A DNA stretch of 8,878 nucleotides from Deltaproteobacteria bacterium (GTDB taxonomy: Bacteria; Desulfobacterota_B; Binatia; UBA9968). Positions 1-6,483 of this stretch are shown piece by piece (position 1 is the stretch's first letter; each line of letters starts with the position of its first letter). The notes under the pieces were generated by a model. That model was given only the letters and a program-made list of their open reading frames with translations. It made no database searches and was not told the origin of the DNA. The DNA is taken from contig VBKY01000379.1 in NCBI GenBank assembly GCA_005879255.1, positions 1 through 8,878 on the forward strand. The letters are read 5' to 3'. The translations under genes and the position numbers were made by a program.

Positions 1-65
1 ACCATTGAAGTGTCGCCAGTCGTGGGAGCGTTGTCAGCCGTGATGGTGAAAATATTTTTCGCCAT
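1..65 (-). CDS. N-terminus of an unknown protein, cut by the window edge
   Basis: Only the first 21 codons are visible, beginning MAKNIFTITADNAPTTGDTS. The start is well supported: a strong Shine-Dalgarno (GGAGGT on the minus strand, positions 72-77) lies about 6 bases before the ATG at 65-63. The frame stays open to the window edge. The short polar, Thr-rich start has no signal peptide or membrane segment. I do not recognise the family. It is transcribed leftwards, in the same direction as the broken SRAP and small gene at 285-650, from which it is separated by about 220 bases that hold nothing I can support. Confidence 0.6.
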   Translation of the reverse strand, partial: MAKNIFTITADNAPTTGDTSM

Positions 66-284
66 TGCGCTTACCTCCTTCCTACGCCTGCAAGCCTGAC
101 ATGATGTAAAAGTGCAAATGACATGCCATTGCTTTTCGCGGATTCGATACCGCATGTTTCGCAACCTACGAAAAGTGCTCACCAGCGCGAATCAATTGCT
201 AACCAATTGCGCCGAAAAACCTACTTTTTAATTTCCGAAACAAATCCGAGTGGGTGCAAACTATGGAAACTTTTGAAAACTTTT

Positions 285-473
285 TCATTGGATCAGCACC
301 ACGCCCCAACGCATCGGCTTGACATCGTTGCGGCTCTCATTACGCACGATTACCAGCACCTCTTGCGAGGGCGCGATGTTGTAGCGTGGGTAAAATGCCG
401 GGAAATCTCCATGAAGATTCCAGAGAATCTTTATGTGGCGGTATTGGAAGGAAGCGCCGAAACGTCCGCACAT
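285..473 (-). pseudogene. truncated SRAP (YedK/HMCES-type) SOS-associated peptidase gene
   Basis: The product begins MCGRF, with Cys2 the nucleophile that SRAP proteins use to cross-link to abasic sites in single-stranded DNA. It continues with the family signature PRYNIAPSQ (about residues 29-37) and MRWG (about 54-57). The frame then ends after 62 residues, at the point where full members (roughly 200-230 residues) continue with a V-P-x-W-A segment. I see no continuation in any frame below position 285, so the C-terminal two thirds, including the conserved active-site His, are lost. The start lies 5 bases after the repaired-frame stop of the small gene at 479-650, so the two were probably co-transcribed. 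Identity is from motifs seen in the sequence; loss of function is inferred. Confidence 0.8.
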
Positions 474-478
474 AGTCG

Positions 479-650
479 TCAGTGAAGGCGTTTTAGCACG
501 GCTAGATAGTTTGCCCGCTCATTGCCCAATTGGGCTGTGAACTCCTCGTCCTTTCTTTATCAAGAGCTTTACTGCAGCATCAGTCATCGCAAGCGTGCTC
601 ACCATTAATTCTTGGAGCGTAAGGGTTTGTTCCTTTGTTTCGTCGGCCAT
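479..650 (-). pseudogene. small acidic protein gene with a frameshift
   Basis: From ATG at 650 the product reads MADETKEQTLTLQELMVSTL and on to ...AVKLLIKKG, then turns into an unlikely tail ending at 519. Skipping one base at 548 restores a plausible tail: EEFTAQLGNERANYLAVLKR then LH and a stop at 479-481. Many small bacterial proteins have this layout, a helical part with LLI-x-KG followed by EEF and a final helix. A net loss of about 8 bases between KG and EEF would explain it. The start at 650 is chosen because GGAGAG lies about 6 bases upstream; the longer frame to 815 would cross the structured leader and the divergent gene. Function is unknown. A sequencing error is a possible alternative to a real mutation. 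Confidence 0.6.
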
Positions 651-720
651 CGGCTCTCCAGTCATTATTACATTCCGCCGTACAGGTTCTAGGAACCTTA
701 CCATACTTTGGAGAGCCGAT
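649..720 (-). promoter_or_regulatory. leader stem-loop hiding the ribosome binding site of the small gene
   Basis: Positions 649-660 (ATCGGCTCTCCA) and 709-720 (TGGAGAGCCGAT) are perfect 12-bp inverted repeats. Between them lies a second perfect hairpin at 684-698 (AGGTTC, TAG, GAACCT). In the minus-strand transcript, the 3' arm contains the GGAGAG ribosome binding site and the first two bases of the ATG at 650-648. Folding would therefore block translation initiation. The repeats are seen directly; the regulatory role (a translational operator or a thermosensitive or ligand-dependent switch) is inferred. Confidence 0.5.
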
Positions 721-749
721 TCCCCCTCCGGCGGGAGTTCTCCTTTTCC

Positions 750-764
750 ATGATTGACAATCAT
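750..764. promoter_or_regulatory. 15-bp perfect palindrome, candidate operator
   Basis: ATGATTGACAATCAT is a perfect palindrome (7+1+7) located between the divergent genes at 650 (minus) and 800 (plus). It overlaps a perfect TTGACA -35 box at 754-759, so a bound repressor could block the plus-strand promoter and possibly act on the divergent gene. No regulator gene can be identified in the window. The palindrome is seen; the operator role is inferred. Confidence 0.4.
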
Positions 765-782
765 CGTCTCTGTGCGATAGGA
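754..782 (+). promoter_or_regulatory. candidate sigma70 promoter for the gene at 800
   Basis: A consensus -35 box TTGACA (754-759) is followed, after about 16 bases, by a weak -10-like GATAGG (776-781). Transcription would begin only about 10-12 bases before the ribosome binding site GGAAG (791-795), giving a very short leader. The -10 match is poor, so confidence is limited. Confidence 0.3.
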
Positions 783-799
783 CGAGCCCCGGAAGTCGT

Positions 800-1279
800 A
801 TGCTGTATCTCCCAAATTATGACGTCACCCTTCGCTGCATCGGCCAAGCATTGCAAAGCCAGGACATCCAAGTGTTCGAGTTAAGAACTGATGCCAACGA
901 ATTTCGGGTGCAAGCCGCCGACCCGAATCCGCCGTACACGGGTCTTATCGAATTACAGTTTTCGCTTGATAGCATCACAATTCTCGAACGTGAAGGTCAG
1001 GCACGGCGTCGTCAGTCAAAGTCCGAGTTTCGATTCGACAGCCTGCCGGAAATACTTCGCGCCGTAGGGGCATATATTGATAACAAACGTGCTGCACGCT
1101 TACGGCGGCTAAACAATTGCTGCTTGTCTGATGACGCTGAGGTAGAGATTGAGTATCAAACTAGGGGCGGAGAGATACGGACGGAAACACTTTCAATGAA
1201 TGTTGTCCGTGAAACCGCCGTGGATATGTACAAGAGGCGATCTCGCCTCTCAAACCCCATCAGCATACTTACGCGCTAA
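800..1279 (+). CDS. conserved-looking hypothetical protein, 159 aa
   Basis: The start ATG at 800 has GGAAG 4 bases upstream and gives MLYLPNYDVTLRCIGQALQS. The protein is soluble, with no signal peptide or membrane helix. The first 100 residues read as a compact alpha/beta domain: an amphipathic helix (about 10-20), a strand pair around VFELRTDANEFRV, a helix or strand segment near LDSITILEREGQARRR, and a helix around SLPEILRAVGAYIDNK. The Arg-rich segment RRLNNC (about 101-107) leads into a charged C-terminal part with EVEIEYQTRGGEIRTE, likely a strand hairpin. I recall similar small proteins of unknown function in soil bacteria but can assign no role. It is divergent from the small gene at 479-650, sharing a region with a palindrome, which suggests joint regulation. 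It is one of the few intact genes here. Confidence 0.75.
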   Translation: MLYLPNYDVTLRCIGQALQSQDIQVFELRTDANEFRVQAADPNPPYTGLIELQFSLDSITILEREGQARRRQSKSEFRFDSLPEILRAVGAYIDNKRAARLRRLNNCCLSDDAEVEIEYQTRGGEIRTETLSMNVVRETAVDMYKRRSRLSNPISILTR

Positions 1280-1300
1280 ACTTACCCCGTTCGCGGTTGG

Positions 1301-1320
1301 CTAGCCGAACTCGCGGCTAG
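1301..1320 (+). terminator. hairpin after the 159-aa gene, terminator-like
   Basis: CTAGCCG (1301-1307) and CGGCTAG (1314-1320) form a perfect 7-bp stem with a 6-base loop, 22 bases after the stop of the gene at 800-1279. The following bases are only mildly T-rich (CTTCTT), so it is not a textbook intrinsic terminator. It may act as a weak terminator or protect the 3' end. Confidence 0.3.
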
Positions 1321-1339
1321 GCCTCGCTTCTTGCAATAA

Positions 1340-1543
1340 AATCCCATCAGCGATAAACGACAAGCGTCACGCCGTATATGCTTTCGACTTTACCTCCGCC
1401 TCTTCGTCGTCGGTTTCGTAGCGTTCGTTTTCGTGGATTGGCTGAGTCCACTGGGACCGGTTGTGAATGCCGTGCTAGCGGCCGTCGCTGCCTATCTCAC
1501 GATCGTTGTTGGTCAACGGGTACTTGGCAAGAAGAATCTGTAG
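1340..1543 (+). pseudogene. small two-helix membrane protein, start codon missing or frameshifted
   Basis: This frame is open from the stop at 1337-1339 to the TAG at 1541-1543 but has no ATG, and no GTG or TTG near its beginning. Its content looks coding: a basic start (RRICFRLYLR), a first hydrophobic helix (LFVVGFVAFVFV), a short linker DWLSPLGP, a second helix (VVNAVLAAVAAYLTIVVG) and a basic tail QRVLGKKNL. Basic ends with two helices and a Gly-Pro turn are typical of a small inner-membrane protein. An ATG at 1378 lies one base out of frame just before the first helix, so a single-base indel could have broken the gene. The function is unknown. Confidence 0.4.
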
Positions 1544-1721
1544 CGATGCGCGTTTGAGGCGCACTGGAGGGCGTAACGGGACGGCGCCGGTGATAAGTAG
1601 TTGAGAGTCTTACCCATCGACGGCCCGGGCCTCGACTTCGTGGGCCGAGCCACACAAGGAAAAGCATCAAGGCGAAACAAAGGCCGCCTACAGATAGAAC
1701 AATCCAGCTGAAAAAATCCAT
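1497..1721 (-). CDS. possible small single-helix membrane protein
   Basis: From ATG at 1721 the product begins MDFFSWIVLSVGGLCFALML and continues FLVWLGPRSRG, one convincing hydrophobic helix followed by a basic patch, as in small inner-membrane proteins. A weak AGGT lies about 6 bases upstream. The remaining 45 residues are rich in Arg, Ser, Thr and Pro and look like non-coding translation, and the 3' end overlaps the membrane-protein frame ending at 1543 on the other strand. It could be a short gene with a random extension or chance. I cannot recognise a family. Confidence 0.25.
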   Translation of the reverse strand: MDFFSWIVLSVGGLCFALMLFLVWLGPRSRGPGRRWVRLSTTYHRRRPVTPSSAPQTRIATDSSCQVPVDQQRS

Positions 1722-1826
1722 GCTGTACCTGCCACACTACAATTGAAATTTACGCGCACGTTGCGCTCAGGAAGGTTAAGACGGCGCACAGCGTGACGCA
1801 ACCCGCGGGCATGACTATAACCAAGG

Positions 1827-2048
1827 CTAGAAGCAAGAGCCGTAACGCTCTACGTATTTAGGATCAGCATACATACACGAATCACACACGTACTGTTCGT
1901 TCTCGCGCCGGTACTCTTCCCACTTTGTCATGTCATAAAATCCAGCGATAAACTCTTCGCCTCGAATCCCCTCAACGATTTGTTTGCAGCGGTCACAGAT
2001 AACTTTAATTGTTTTGATTCGAGAGTGCGAAGAGGCTTTAACTGACAT
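1827..2048 (-). CDS. small CxxC/CxxC protein, probable zinc binding, 73 aa
   Basis: The start ATG at 2048 is preferred over an upstream GTG at 2075: a purine-rich GGAAAGAGAG stretch sits 8-17 bases before it and the extra residues look like leader. The product has two cysteine pairs, C18-D-R-C21 and C55-D-S-C58, a spacing typical of a treble-clef or zinc-ribbon fold. Between them is EEFIAGFYDMTKWEEYRREN, and the C-terminus has MYADPKYVERYGSCF. Similar short proteins with a Cys pair, a GFYDM-x-x-W core and a second Cys pair are familiar as hypotheticals. The role is unknown; DNA, RNA or protein binding is possible. No partner gene is adjacent; the nearest gene upstream is divergent and about 400 bases away. 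Confidence 0.65.
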   Translation of the reverse strand: MSVKASSHSRIKTIKVICDRCKQIVEGIRGEEFIAGFYDMTKWEEYRRENEQYVCDSCMYADPKYVERYGSCF

Positions 2049-2075
2049 GCACTGTCTCTCTTTCCTTCCCACCAC

Positions 2076-2464
2076 AGTAAAAAGGAGCTGGGGTGGGAAC
2101 GCAGTGAAGGATATCGAATGAAGTTGCCGCCCCCGGTGCCCCAGCTGCAGTGACGGTTGAGCATGGATCGTGCCCTAAAGATCGAAGGAACTTTGGAGAA
2201 TTTGCTGCGACGTGTGGAAAGTAAAGGGCCGCACTATCGGCGGCAATTTTGCCCGCAACGCTTATTGCGGAGATGGTTCAGGTCAGATTGAACGCTGCGC
2301 TTTTTAACTCCGAAAGGAAATGTGGCGGGATCTCCGACGGTCAAAACGGTGCACGCAAACACGCACCCGCGAGCTTAAAAGACTCGACCCTGATCCATCG
2401 CTACGTAGCTATGAGATTGTCGTTGTTTTTAGTACCTTAATTTGGAGAGTAGGAAGCCGTTGAA
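2076..2464. other. 389-base stretch without a convincing gene
   Basis: This region lies between the CxxC gene and the small membrane gene. It contains an 8-bp inverted repeat, AGCTGGGG (2086-2093) and CCCCAGCT (2139-2146), with a 45-base loop in what would be the leader of the CxxC gene. A 42-codon frame at 2163-2291 (MDRALKIEGTLENLL...) and a 63-codon frame at 2249-2440 have no good ribosome binding site and no recognisable content. I see no RNA gene. Confidence 0.4.
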
Positions 2465-2674
2465 ATGGATAAGGTCATAAAAGTGGTCCAGCTCTTGACT
2501 TTGATTCTCGTCTCTTTGGTTTGCCTCGCGTACATCTGGCGCCAATACTACGATTATAAAAGACGACAAGAAGCATGGGACATCTGCTGGAAATGGGCAT
2601 ACGACGAAGCAAAAACTTTATCAAAAAGCGAAACATTGGTGGCTCAAGAGTGCATGGAGCGCATCAAGCCTTAG
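2465..2674 (+). CDS. small single-pass membrane protein, 69 aa
   Basis: From ATG at 2465 the product has a short basic start (MDKVIKV), one strong hydrophobic helix (about residues 8-25, VQLLTLILVSLVCLAYIW) and a charged, Tyr/Trp-rich cytoplasm-like tail (RQYYDYKRRQEAWDICWKWA). It ends with a helix containing Cys and Glu. A GGAAG lies about 9 bases before the ATG and a second purine run (GGAGAG) further upstream. The helix follows the start too late and lacks a cleavage motif, so it is more likely an anchor than a signal peptide. The family is not recognised. It ends shortly before the ligase remnant, with no sign of a functional link. Confidence 0.6.
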   Translation: MDKVIKVVQLLTLILVSLVCLAYIWRQYYDYKRRQEAWDICWKWAYDEAKTLSKSETLVAQECMERIKP

Positions 2675-2721
2675 CCAGGCGGTTATAGCCCCTTGGATGA
2701 ACAGGGATCAGGCTATTACTA

Positions 2722-3371
2722 TACTATGATGCCTTTGACGTTCTCTCGTTCATCGGGGCCGCAACGTGCTATGCCTGCCGCTGGAGGTACGGAGAGAGTT
2801 GCTGGACGAGGCACTAAGTAAGGTCGATTACCCGGTACTTCGCTCGACGCCTTTCAATGCCAAACCTGCGGATCTCATCCGGGCGGCGAAAGAGCTGGAG
2901 CTGGAGGGAATCATCGCCAAGCGGAAAAGCTGCTTCTACGAACCTGGCCGGCGAAGTGGCGCGTGGCTGAAGTTCAAACTGAACGGCGTTCAAGAGTTTG
3001 TAATCGACGGCTATACGATCGGCAATCCGTTCGATGCGCTGATTGTCGGCTGTTACGATGACGGAGAACTTCGGTACGTTTCAAAAATCAGAAATGGGTT
3101 CAATCCGCGACTGCGCCGGGACCTGTACCAGATTCTTAGGCTGGTTGAGACCGAAGGCTGCCCGTTCGTAAATTTGCCGGAGAACAAACGCTCACGCTGG
3201 GGACTGACTCTAACAAAAGAGGAGATGGAAAATTGCCGCTGGCTGCGGCCCAAGCTCGTGGCCCAAGTGGAATTTACCGAGTGGACACCGGACGGGCATT
3301 TGCGGCATTCGAGTTTCGCCGGGCTGCGAGAGGATAAAGAGGCGCGCGAAATTCGGCGAGAAAAATATTAA
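2722..3371 (+). pseudogene. ligD: C-terminal half of a LigD-type ATP-dependent DNA ligase, frameshifted remnant
   Basis: The main frame (GTG at 2766 to TAA at 3371, 201 codons) carries ligase motif IV as EGIIAKR (about residues 47-53) and motif V as WLKFKL (about 67-72). An OB-fold domain follows (FVIDGYTIGNPFDALIVGCY) and it ends in EWTPDGHLRHSSFAGLREDK, all typical of LigD-type ligases of non-homologous end joining. Upstream, in another frame, positions 2722-2757 encode YYDAFDVLSFIG, the segment that normally precedes RNVLCLPLEVRREL. Removing two bases from the GGGG run at 2755-2758 joins both into one uninterrupted ligase sequence. The adenylated-lysine motif I and motifs III/IIIa are absent, and a stop at 2698-2700 closes the upstream frame. 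Catalysis is therefore not possible. No ku gene or polymerase domain is present nearby. Confidence 0.85.
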
Positions 3372-3645
3372 CAAAAAAGTTAAGCTTCAGGGTGTACTTT
3401 TCCCGGTCCTTAGTAATTCGCGTGGGGCTGATGGGGTCGCATCCTTTTACTTTGACATTCAGAGCATTGGCCGAATTAATTCTCGCTAGCTCGGCGCTAA
3501 GGTAACTACCAGATCTCTTAAACGACGCGGGCCTCGCGCTTACCTTGCATGGCTTCCGTGTTAGGGACGACGAGATCAGGTCGCGCGTGGCCGTATAAAC
3601 TGAGAACATTTGTGAAAACCTAATGGATTTCAAAGAGGGGAAATG
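3372..3645. other. intergenic stretch between ligase remnant and tRNA scar
   Basis: No convincing gene or RNA is seen. Long minus-strand frames here are interrupted translations of the ligase and tRNA remnants. A short plus-strand stretch ending at the TAA near 3598 reads DAGLALTLHGFRVRDDEIRS, which looks coding-like and could be the tail of a lost gene, but it is too short to identify. Confidence 0.3.
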
Positions 3646-3691
3646 TGGCCAGGGACAGAATCGAACTGCCGACACGAGGATTTTCAGTCCT
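3646..3691 (-). other. 3' half of tRNA-Phe(GAA), probable integration (att) scar
   Basis: On the minus strand these 46 bases read as the anticodon arm, variable loop, T arm and acceptor 3' strand of tRNA-Phe. The loop CTGAAAA holds anticodon GAA, TTCGATT is the T loop inside a GGCAG/CTGTC stem, and CCTGGCCA is the acceptor end with its discriminator A. The CCA is not encoded (CAT follows). The 5' half (acceptor 5' strand and D arm) is absent: similarity stops just inside the anticodon stem. A duplicated tRNA 3' half is the usual product of tyrosine-recombinase integration into a tRNA gene. In that arrangement the element would lie at higher coordinates. No integrase is visible in the window. 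Confidence 0.8.
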
Positions 3692-3827
3692 GAGAGAGTA
3701 CCGGAACTATGTGTCACCATCGGTCGTCAACTGAATGAATCCAAGCGCCTAATGTCGCTCCGCTCGCGCTCAATTTGCCGATTAGAACACATTGGAGCAA
3801 ATAGTTCTGGCAAAGTTGTGGCAAAGT

Positions 3828-3884
3828 CATCCACAGTTGCCGGTCATTATCATCCTCCACGATTAGAATCAGGTTGGCGGCGAT
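3828..3884 (-). pseudogene. N-terminal scrap of a response-regulator receiver domain
   Basis: Read leftwards from 3884, the frame gives [18 protein letters not shown]: a hydrophobic first strand followed by the paired acidic residues that bind magnesium in CheY-like receiver domains. It overlaps the last codons of the kinase in another frame, as expected for translationally coupled kinase and regulator genes. After about position 3828 the frame stays open to a TGA at 3716-3714 but no longer resembles a receiver. The phospho-accepting Asp region is missing and no ATG is left at the expected start. The gene was probably lost by a deletion between here and the tRNA scar. Confidence 0.55.
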
Positions 3885-5908
3885 GATTTCTCAGGCAAGG
3901 TAAAGCTGAAGGTTGAGCCCTTGCCCACCCTGCTTGTCACCCAGATTTTTCCCCCGTGCAGCTCGACAAACTTCTTGGCCAGCGTTAACCCCAGTCCAGT
4001 CCCTTCAATCTTGTGTGCATAGTCGGCCCCCACCTGGCGAAACTCCTCGAAGATCTTTGGCTGGTCCTCCGGGGCGATGCCGATGCCAGTGTCACTGACG
4101 GAAATCTCCACAGAACCATCAGCCTGCCGGGCTTTAATTCCGATCCGTCCTCCCTCCGGGGTGAACTTGACCGCGTTGGAAAGCAGATTGAGAAGGACCT
4201 GCTTGATTTTTCGCTCATCGCCAATGATCTCGCCAAGACGCTCGTCAACAGTAACGTCGAGATTAATGCCGTGCTTTGCAGCTCGCTCGCGCACAAACGT
4301 GCGCGCGTTGTCTATAGCCAAGGGAAGATCAAACGCAGCCAGCTCCAGCTCCATGCGGCCCGCCTCCACCTTGGACAGATCGAGAATCTCATTGATGAGG
4401 GACAAAAGATGACGGCCGGAAGAGAGGATGTCGTCGGTATACTCCGCTTGTTTCTCGTTTAGCTCGCCGAACAGTCTCTCGCCCAAGACTTCCGAGAAAC
4501 CGATAATGGCGTTGAGCGGCGTGCGCAGCTCATGGGACATGTTGGCGAGGAATTCCGACTTATGCCGGTTAGCAGCTTCGATCTGCCGGCTCTTATCCTC
4601 GATCTCCCGGAACAGCCTGGCGTTCTGGATTGCGAGAGCGGATTGAGTCGCAAAGGTCTGCAGGAGATTTACGACCTCAGAAGAGAAGCTGCCCGCTTCT
4701 TTTCGCCAGACCGTCAAGGCGCCCATGATTCGGTCCTCGCGCAGCAGTGGAACCGCAAGCAGAGAGCGATAGCCGAGCCGGGCCATAATAGGCCGGACTC
4801 GCGAGCCGCTAATTTCTCGCTCGTTCAAAAGGTCAATGACTTGAACTGGAGTTCGGCTGGTTGTCGCCCGCCCGGTAGCACCCTCCCCGAGTCGTATGGG
4901 AGCCGCCCGAATGGCTTCGACCAGTTCCGCTTCCATACGATAGCTAGCCCTGTGATGAAACTCTTCCGTGGCCTCGTCGTACTCGTAGATAACTCCGCTG
5001 TTAGTGCCGGAAAGCTGGACCGCATGGCCCACGATCGTGCTAAGCACGGTTTGAAGATCAAGAGTAGAACTGACCGCTTGCCCGACTTCTCCCAACGCTT
5101 TTAGCTCTCCAACCGACTGAGCCAGCTCGCGTGTCCTCGCGTCCAATTCTTGAAACAACCGGACGTTCTCGATGGCGATCACGGCCTGGTCAGCAAAGGT
5201 CTTGAGCAGTTGAATCTGATTGTCCGTGAATGGCCGGACCTCCGTACGACGAACCGCTATAGCTCCAATGGTCATGCCCTCTCGCAGCAACGGCGTGACA
5301 AGTACGGTTCGAGTACCAGTAATCTGCTGAGGAATTTTGGCATCAGGATATTCGGTCTCGATCTCCGCCAATACGTCGTGAACATGAATCGTTTGACGGT
5401 CGAACACAGCGCGACCAACAGGAAAGCCTCGACTAAATGGCAATACATCGAGGGTCGGCATTGTCCCGTATTTCGCCACGATGCGAAGCTTGTCACCTTC
5501 AGGGCGACTTATCACACCATCGATTGCATCACACAGCCGCGCGGCATTCTCGGCGACCACATCAAGAACAGGCTGAATGTTGGTCGGTGAGCTGGCGATG
5601 ACGCGCAGAATCTCGCTCGTCGCCGTCTGCTGCTCCAGCGCCTCCGTGAGATCGCGGTTACGCGCTTGCAACTCTTGGAACAAACGCACGTTCTCGATGG
5701 CGATGACTGCCTGGTCGGCAAAGGTTTCGAGGAGCTTGATCTGCCCCGGAGTAAAGGGGCGAACCGCGGTCCGACGCGCGACCAGTACTCCAATGAGTTC
5801 CCCCTGCTGGCAAAGAGGAGCGGACAAGATCGTGCGCCAGTCACCGCCGAACGTGAAATCGTTCTGCGACCGGACGTCGGGAATGTGGGATGTGCCATGC
5901 TCGTGCAT
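3869..5908 (-). CDS. C-terminal piece of the sensor histidine kinase, GAF-GAF-HisKA-HATPase
   Basis: This 679-codon frame is the longest intact part of the kinase. It holds the end of one GAF (1-80), a full GAF (about 110-250) and a divergent third (about 285-430, preceded by [20 protein letters not shown]). HisKA has the H-box [15 protein letters not shown], with His459 as phosphorylation site. HATPase_c has the N-box NLLSNAVKF (Asn578), G1 box DTGIGI (Asp606) and G2 box GTGLGLTLA (about 636-644). All catalytic motifs are intact, so the piece could work as a kinase if translated. However, the first ATG (5908) lies inside a GAF and has no ribosome binding site. It would autophosphorylate using ATP and pass phosphate to the regulator once encoded just downstream. 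Confidence 0.7.
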   Translation of the reverse strand: MHEHGTSHIPDVRSQNDFTFGGDWRTILSAPLCQQGELIGVLVARRTAVRPFTPGQIKLLETFADQAVIAIENVRLFQELQARNRDLTEALEQQTATSEILRVIASSPTNIQPVLDVVAENAARLCDAIDGVISRPEGDKLRIVAKYGTMPTLDVLPFSRGFPVGRAVFDRQTIHVHDVLAEIETEYPDAKIPQQITGTRTVLVTPLLREGMTIGAIAVRRTEVRPFTDNQIQLLKTFADQAVIAIENVRLFQELDARTRELAQSVGELKALGEVGQAVSSTLDLQTVLSTIVGHAVQLSGTNSGVIYEYDEATEEFHHRASYRMEAELVEAIRAAPIRLGEGATGRATTSRTPVQVIDLLNEREISGSRVRPIMARLGYRSLLAVPLLREDRIMGALTVWRKEAGSFSSEVVNLLQTFATQSALAIQNARLFREIEDKSRQIEAANRHKSEFLANMSHELRTPLNAIIGFSEVLGERLFGELNEKQAEYTDDILSSGRHLLSLINEILDLSKVEAGRMELELAAFDLPLAIDNARTFVRERAAKHGINLDVTVDERLGEIIGDERKIKQVLLNLLSNAVKFTPEGGRIGIKARQADGSVEISVSDTGIGIAPEDQPKIFEEFRQVGADYAHKIEGTGLGLTLAKKFVELHGGKIWVTSRVGKGSTFSFTLPEKSSPPT

Positions 5909-6483
5909 CCAGCGAAACCGTGACTCGTCGACAGGAGTCGCAGCGTTACATCATCAATCCCACAAACCCGCGCGGCACCCTCGACTATGGCGTCGAGCAC
6001 CGGCTGCACGTCCGTGGGCGACCGGCTGATGATGCCGAGCACCTCCGCCGTTGCCGTTTGATGCTCGAGGGCTTCGCGTAGTTCTGCATTGCGCTCCTGG
6101 ATCTCCTTGAACAACCGCACGTTTTCGATGGCGATGACAGCCTGGTCGGCGAAGGTCTTGAGAAGAGCGATCTGCTTGTCGGTGAAAGGATCGACTGCGG
6201 TACGACGAATGAGAATCGCTCCAATCGCAACGGCTTCGCGCACCAGCGGCACGGCAAGTAAGGTTCGATCACCTCCTTCTCGTTCGGCGCTGGCCCGGAC
6301 CTCGGGAAACTCAGTCGGGGCTACAGACAGCAAATCCTCAACATGGATTACTTGACCATCGATAACGGCTCGGCCGCTTACTGAACCACGATTAATCGGT
6401 AGTTCCGACGCCGCCCAAAAACGGAATAGGAACAGCCGCACGTTCTCGATGGCGATCACAGCTTAGTCAGCAAAGGTTTCGAG
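5163..6483 (-). repeat. four copies of a 44-bp sequence, one per GAF module
   Basis: Near-identical 44-bp blocks start at 5163, 5688, 6119 and 6440, each beginning ACGTT(C/T)TCGATGGCGAT and encoding [13 protein letters not shown] on the minus strand. They mark the C-terminal helix of successive GAF modules. Start-to-start distances are 525, 431 and 321 bases, so two modules are shorter than the intact one. Such direct repeats allow recombination or slippage. Confidence 0.75.
5930..6459 (-). pseudogene. middle GAF piece of the broken kinase
   Basis: This frame starts right after the nonsense codon with IAIENVRLF, then passes directly into [20 protein letters not shown] and VEDLL, the second half of a GAF module with [20 protein letters not shown]. 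It then runs through [20 protein letters not shown], the linker [16 protein letters not shown] and the front of the next GAF as far as [11 protein letters not shown]. Beyond about 5935 the frame reads nonsense (Arg/Ser-rich), while the kinase continues in the neighbouring frame. It is not a separate gene. Confidence 0.6.

Noticed and set aside
123..485. 120-codon plus-strand frame
   Set aside because: It lies opposite the SRAP remnant, has no ribosome binding site and no recognisable content.
2163..2291. 42-codon frame MDRALKIEGTLENLL...
   Set aside because: The first half looks like a helix, but there is no ribosome binding site and the end is Arg-rich and random-looking.
3274..3720. 148-codon minus-strand frame
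   Set aside because: It is a chance frame running through the ligase tail, intergenic DNA and the tRNA fragment.
3623..3886. 87-codon plus-strand frame with GQNRTADTRIFSP
   Set aside because: This peptide is the well-known false translation of the reverse strand of a tRNA gene; the sequence is the tRNA-Phe fragment.
4013..5104. Plus-strand frames of 149 and 190 codons
   Set aside because: They are antisense shadows of the kinase, whose HisKA and HATPase motifs are clear on the minus strand.
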